DNA of 8,361 nt, taken from NCBI GenBank assembly GCA_028717405.1, contig JAQUNY010000065.1:1-8361 (forward strand). The letters are read 5' to 3'. Under the pieces are notes generated by a model, which was given only the letters and a program-made list of their open reading frames with translations, did no database searches and had not been told where the DNA came from. This document shows, piece after piece, positions 6,581-8,361 of this stretch (position 1 is its first letter; each line of letters opens with the position of its first letter). Made by a program: the position numbers and the translations under genes. This DNA comes from Eubacteriales bacterium (GTDB lineage Bacteria > Bacillota > Clostridia > JAQUNY01).

Positions 6581-8361
6581 TCAGACTTCATTTCCGGTTA
6601 TTTCGCAGGAAAGTCCTGCGCCGTCAAGCTTCTTCTTAACAAATACAGCATCACGGGGCGATGTAGACGGTAGCAGCAGAAGAAGCTCCTCGTTATCGTT
6701 AAATGCCAGTTCATCGCCTTTTCTTATCAGTGCGGATATCTTACGGGCAGCTTCAATTTTTTCATCCCTGGTCGTCAGATCGTTTATTTTAATAATACTG
6801 TACATGTAGCTGCCTTCCTTCACCAGCTTATCTCTTACCAAAAGACTCTTTTTATACTCCTCGGGCTTCAGAATAAGCGTGCCATCCACATATCTCTTTT
6901 TATAAACTTCGTTTTCATAAGCCTGCGCTCTGGAAAACGCCGAAGCCAGAAGGTTCGTCAGGACTTTCATCAAATTTATATAGTACAGGTTCAGTTTCTC
7001 AAATTCCATATTTTCAATAACAATTACTGCAGCTGTTCTGTCCCCGGAGACAACCGGGGCTATAACGGAGGGCATGGCGGCATCCAGAAAACTGTTGGCA
7101 TATACCTCCTTTTTATCGATGATGTCCTTCCATTCGGGTTTATCCTTAAGTCTCATCGAAGCCGGGAGTGCGTGTTCACCTGCCCCATCTGCGGCGCCTC
7201 CCGCAATCCTTCTGATAAACAGGCCCTTTTCATCCGCCACATATATCGAGATCTTCTCTTCGCCAAGCAGCTCCCTGACAACCTTCAGGGCGTTTACAAA
7301 AACCTCCTCCGGCACCAGTGATTCAAGCTGCCTGATAATGGCGTAAATTCTGCCATAGCTGTCACTGTACTGATATATCCTGTATTCATACTCGTTCTTG
7401 ACCTCGCTTACCTCTTCATACAGCCGGTTGATACTTACAAGGTCGTCCTGTATAAGCCGTGTTTCATACAAAAGCTCACTGATCCGGTTGTTTTTTCTTT
7501 CAACCACATAGCCTATAGAGACTCCAATAACAAGATATTCAATGATCGATACGGTGACAGATAAATTGTACAGAAGCGACAATATGCCAATCCCCTGCGC
7601 CGCCAGTGATAGTATACTGTAAAGGCCGGCAAGCACTGCGGCAGGTATGGAGTGTTTTATACCAAAAAATATGCCTATGATTATTATGTAAAGAGCCATA
7701 AAATCAACGGCAAAATAAATGCTCTTATCAGACTGGTACTGCATGAGCAGAACAGCCAATGCAAAAAATATGATGTTTTCAGCATATCGCAGGAGCTCTC
7801 CTGAGATCCCGGTCTTTTGATCCGTTTCATCGGTCAGGTTTACGGCACCTGCTCCCGCATTGTCGCCGGCAGCCCCGGATTTTCTGTTTTTTCCGTCTTC
7901 GTGCGGCATCGAACCGCCGCCTGATAATGCATATCCGGATTTGCGTGACAGCCTGTTATTGGAATAATACCATTTAATACATTTCTCCAGGCTGGTTTGA
8001 AGTCCGGCTACAGGATGCCATGCCAGCTCCGAGGCCGCTCTGACGCTGACCTTCATGGTCCTGAAGGCTGCTCCGGGGGATGAATCCTTTGTTTTTGCGG
8101 TATCTGCCGTACCCGGGGCGTCGCCGGCTGAATACGCGTTGTTGTTTTCCCGCCTGATTTCAGCAATGATCTCTCCAAGCTCCTCATGCCCGACGATTTC
8201 CTTTCCTGTGATGTTGTAGATCCCATTTGCGAAATCACCGGCAGCTTTGTATACCGCATCAGTTGCGTCCCTTATGTACAAAAGATTGTAAGATTTTCGT
8301 GCCGCAGTGACGCCTGCCGCTTTTTTCTCTCCGGCTCCCTCTTTATTATTTTTCCTAAGGA
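6581..8361 (-). CDS. pelD: SDR epimerase tail fused to PelD (GAF and degenerate GGDEF); N-terminus beyond window
   Basis: The frame is open to the right edge, so the true start is outside. Numbering here is from the TTG codon at 8279-8281, which reads as an internal Leu. Residues 1-105 are the C-terminal end of an extended short-chain dehydrogenase/epimerase: YIRDATDAVYKAAG, GIYNITGKE, ELAWHP and LEKCIKWYY. A low-complexity linker (111-160) leads to about four membrane helices (168-260), a charged helical segment (about 261-320), a GAF domain (about 321-455) and a GGDEF-derived domain (about 460-566). The GGDEF signature is replaced by DNEEL (529-533), so no cyclase activity is expected, but the upstream I-site RxxD is intact as RKGD (520-523). 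This matches PelD, the c-di-GMP receptor that activates Pel synthesis. The SDR part may be a UDP-GlcNAc/UDP-GalNAc C4-epimerase like PelX; its catalytic Tyr-x3-Lys is not in the window. Confidence 0.88.
   Translation of the reverse strand, partial: LRKNNKEGAGEKKAAGVTAARKSYNLLYIRDATDAVYKAAGDFANGIYNITGKEIVGHEELGEIIAEIRRENNNAYSAGDAPGTADTAKTKDSSPGAAFRTMKVSVRAASELAWHPVAGLQTSLEKCIKWYYSNNRLSRKSGYALSGGGSMPHEDGKNRKSGAAGDNAGAGAVNLTDETDQKTGISGELLRYAENIIFFALAVLLMQYQSDKSIYFAVDFMALYIIIIGIFFGIKHSIPAAVLAGLYSILSLAAQGIGILSLLYNLSVTVSIIEYLVIGVSIGYVVERKNNRISELLYETRLIQDDLVSINRLYEEVSEVKNEYEYRIYQYSDSYGRIYAIIRQLESLVPEEVFVNALKVVRELLGEEKISIYVADEKGLFIRRIAGGAADGAGEHALPASMRLKDKPEWKDIIDKKEVYANSFLDAAMPSVIAPVVSGDRTAAVIVIENMEFEKLNLYYINLMKVLTNLLASAFSRAQAYENEVYKKRYVDGTLILKPEEYKKSLLVRDKLVKEGSYMYSIIKINDLTTRDEKIEAARKISALIRKGDELAFNDNEELLLLLPSTSPRDAVFVKKKLDGAGLSCEITGNEV
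6713..6724 (-). other. RxxD c-di-GMP binding motif (I-site) codons in pelD
   Basis: These codons read Arg-Lys-Gly-Asp. The Asp is followed by five residues and then DNEEL at the GGDEF position, the spacing of the inhibitory-site RxxD in GGDEF domains. In Pseudomonas PelD this motif binds c-di-GMP. Confidence 0.75.

Noticed and set aside
4229..8259. Other short frames on both strands inside the DUF2194, pelE and pelD genes
   Set aside because: They overlap recognised domains in another frame and show no recognisable motifs or ribosome sites of their own.
8279..8281. TTG as the start of the PelD protein
   Set aside because: The frame continues upstream to the window edge, and the codon falls inside the conserved SDR stretch YNLLYIRDATDAV, so it is an internal Leu.

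Overview
The window carries one strand of genes. All of them read on the minus strand, so transcription enters at the high-coordinate end and leaves at position 1. The order is: an epimerase-tail/PelD fusion (open at the right edge), a PelE-like protein, a DUF2194-type protein, PelF, PelG, and a putative CotH-family lipoprotein (open at the left edge). This is a Gram-positive-style pel exopolysaccharide operon. The first four genes are tightly packed: a 21-nt gap, a 9-nt gap, then a 4-nt ATGA overlap. Gaps of 169 nt and about 139 nt then set off PelG and the CotH-like gene.

The organism is probably a low-to-mid GC Firmicute of the class Clostridia, perhaps Lachnospiraceae-like. This rests on the AGGAGG-type ribosome sites, TTG/GTG/ATG start usage, the absence of the outer-membrane genes pelB and pelC, and a CotH-like neighbour. 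It is an inference from style, not a species identification.

Likely joint function: PelD (membrane segments, GAF, degenerate GGDEF with an intact RxxD site), PelE (two membrane helices plus helical repeats) and PelG (multi-spanning MOP-type transporter) form the membrane synthase/export complex, and PelF is the cytosolic GT4 glycosyltransferase. The sugar-nucleotide epimerase fused ahead of PelD would place precursor supply and c-di-GMP control on one polypeptide. The DUF2194 protein sits where Gram-negative clusters have the PelA deacetylase, but its expected metal-binding motifs look substituted. The CotH-like lipoprotein may act on surface material downstream.

Most notable points: the SDR-PelD fusion; the apparently degenerate deacetylase-like domain; a small duplication that separates the pelG start codon from its Shine-Dalgarno; a possible 37-47 codon small ORF just before pelG; and Gly/Ala/Asp-rich inserts recurring in several proteins. 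I see no tRNA, rRNA, CRISPR array, insertion sequence, riboswitch or convincing terminator. The operon promoter must lie beyond the right edge.
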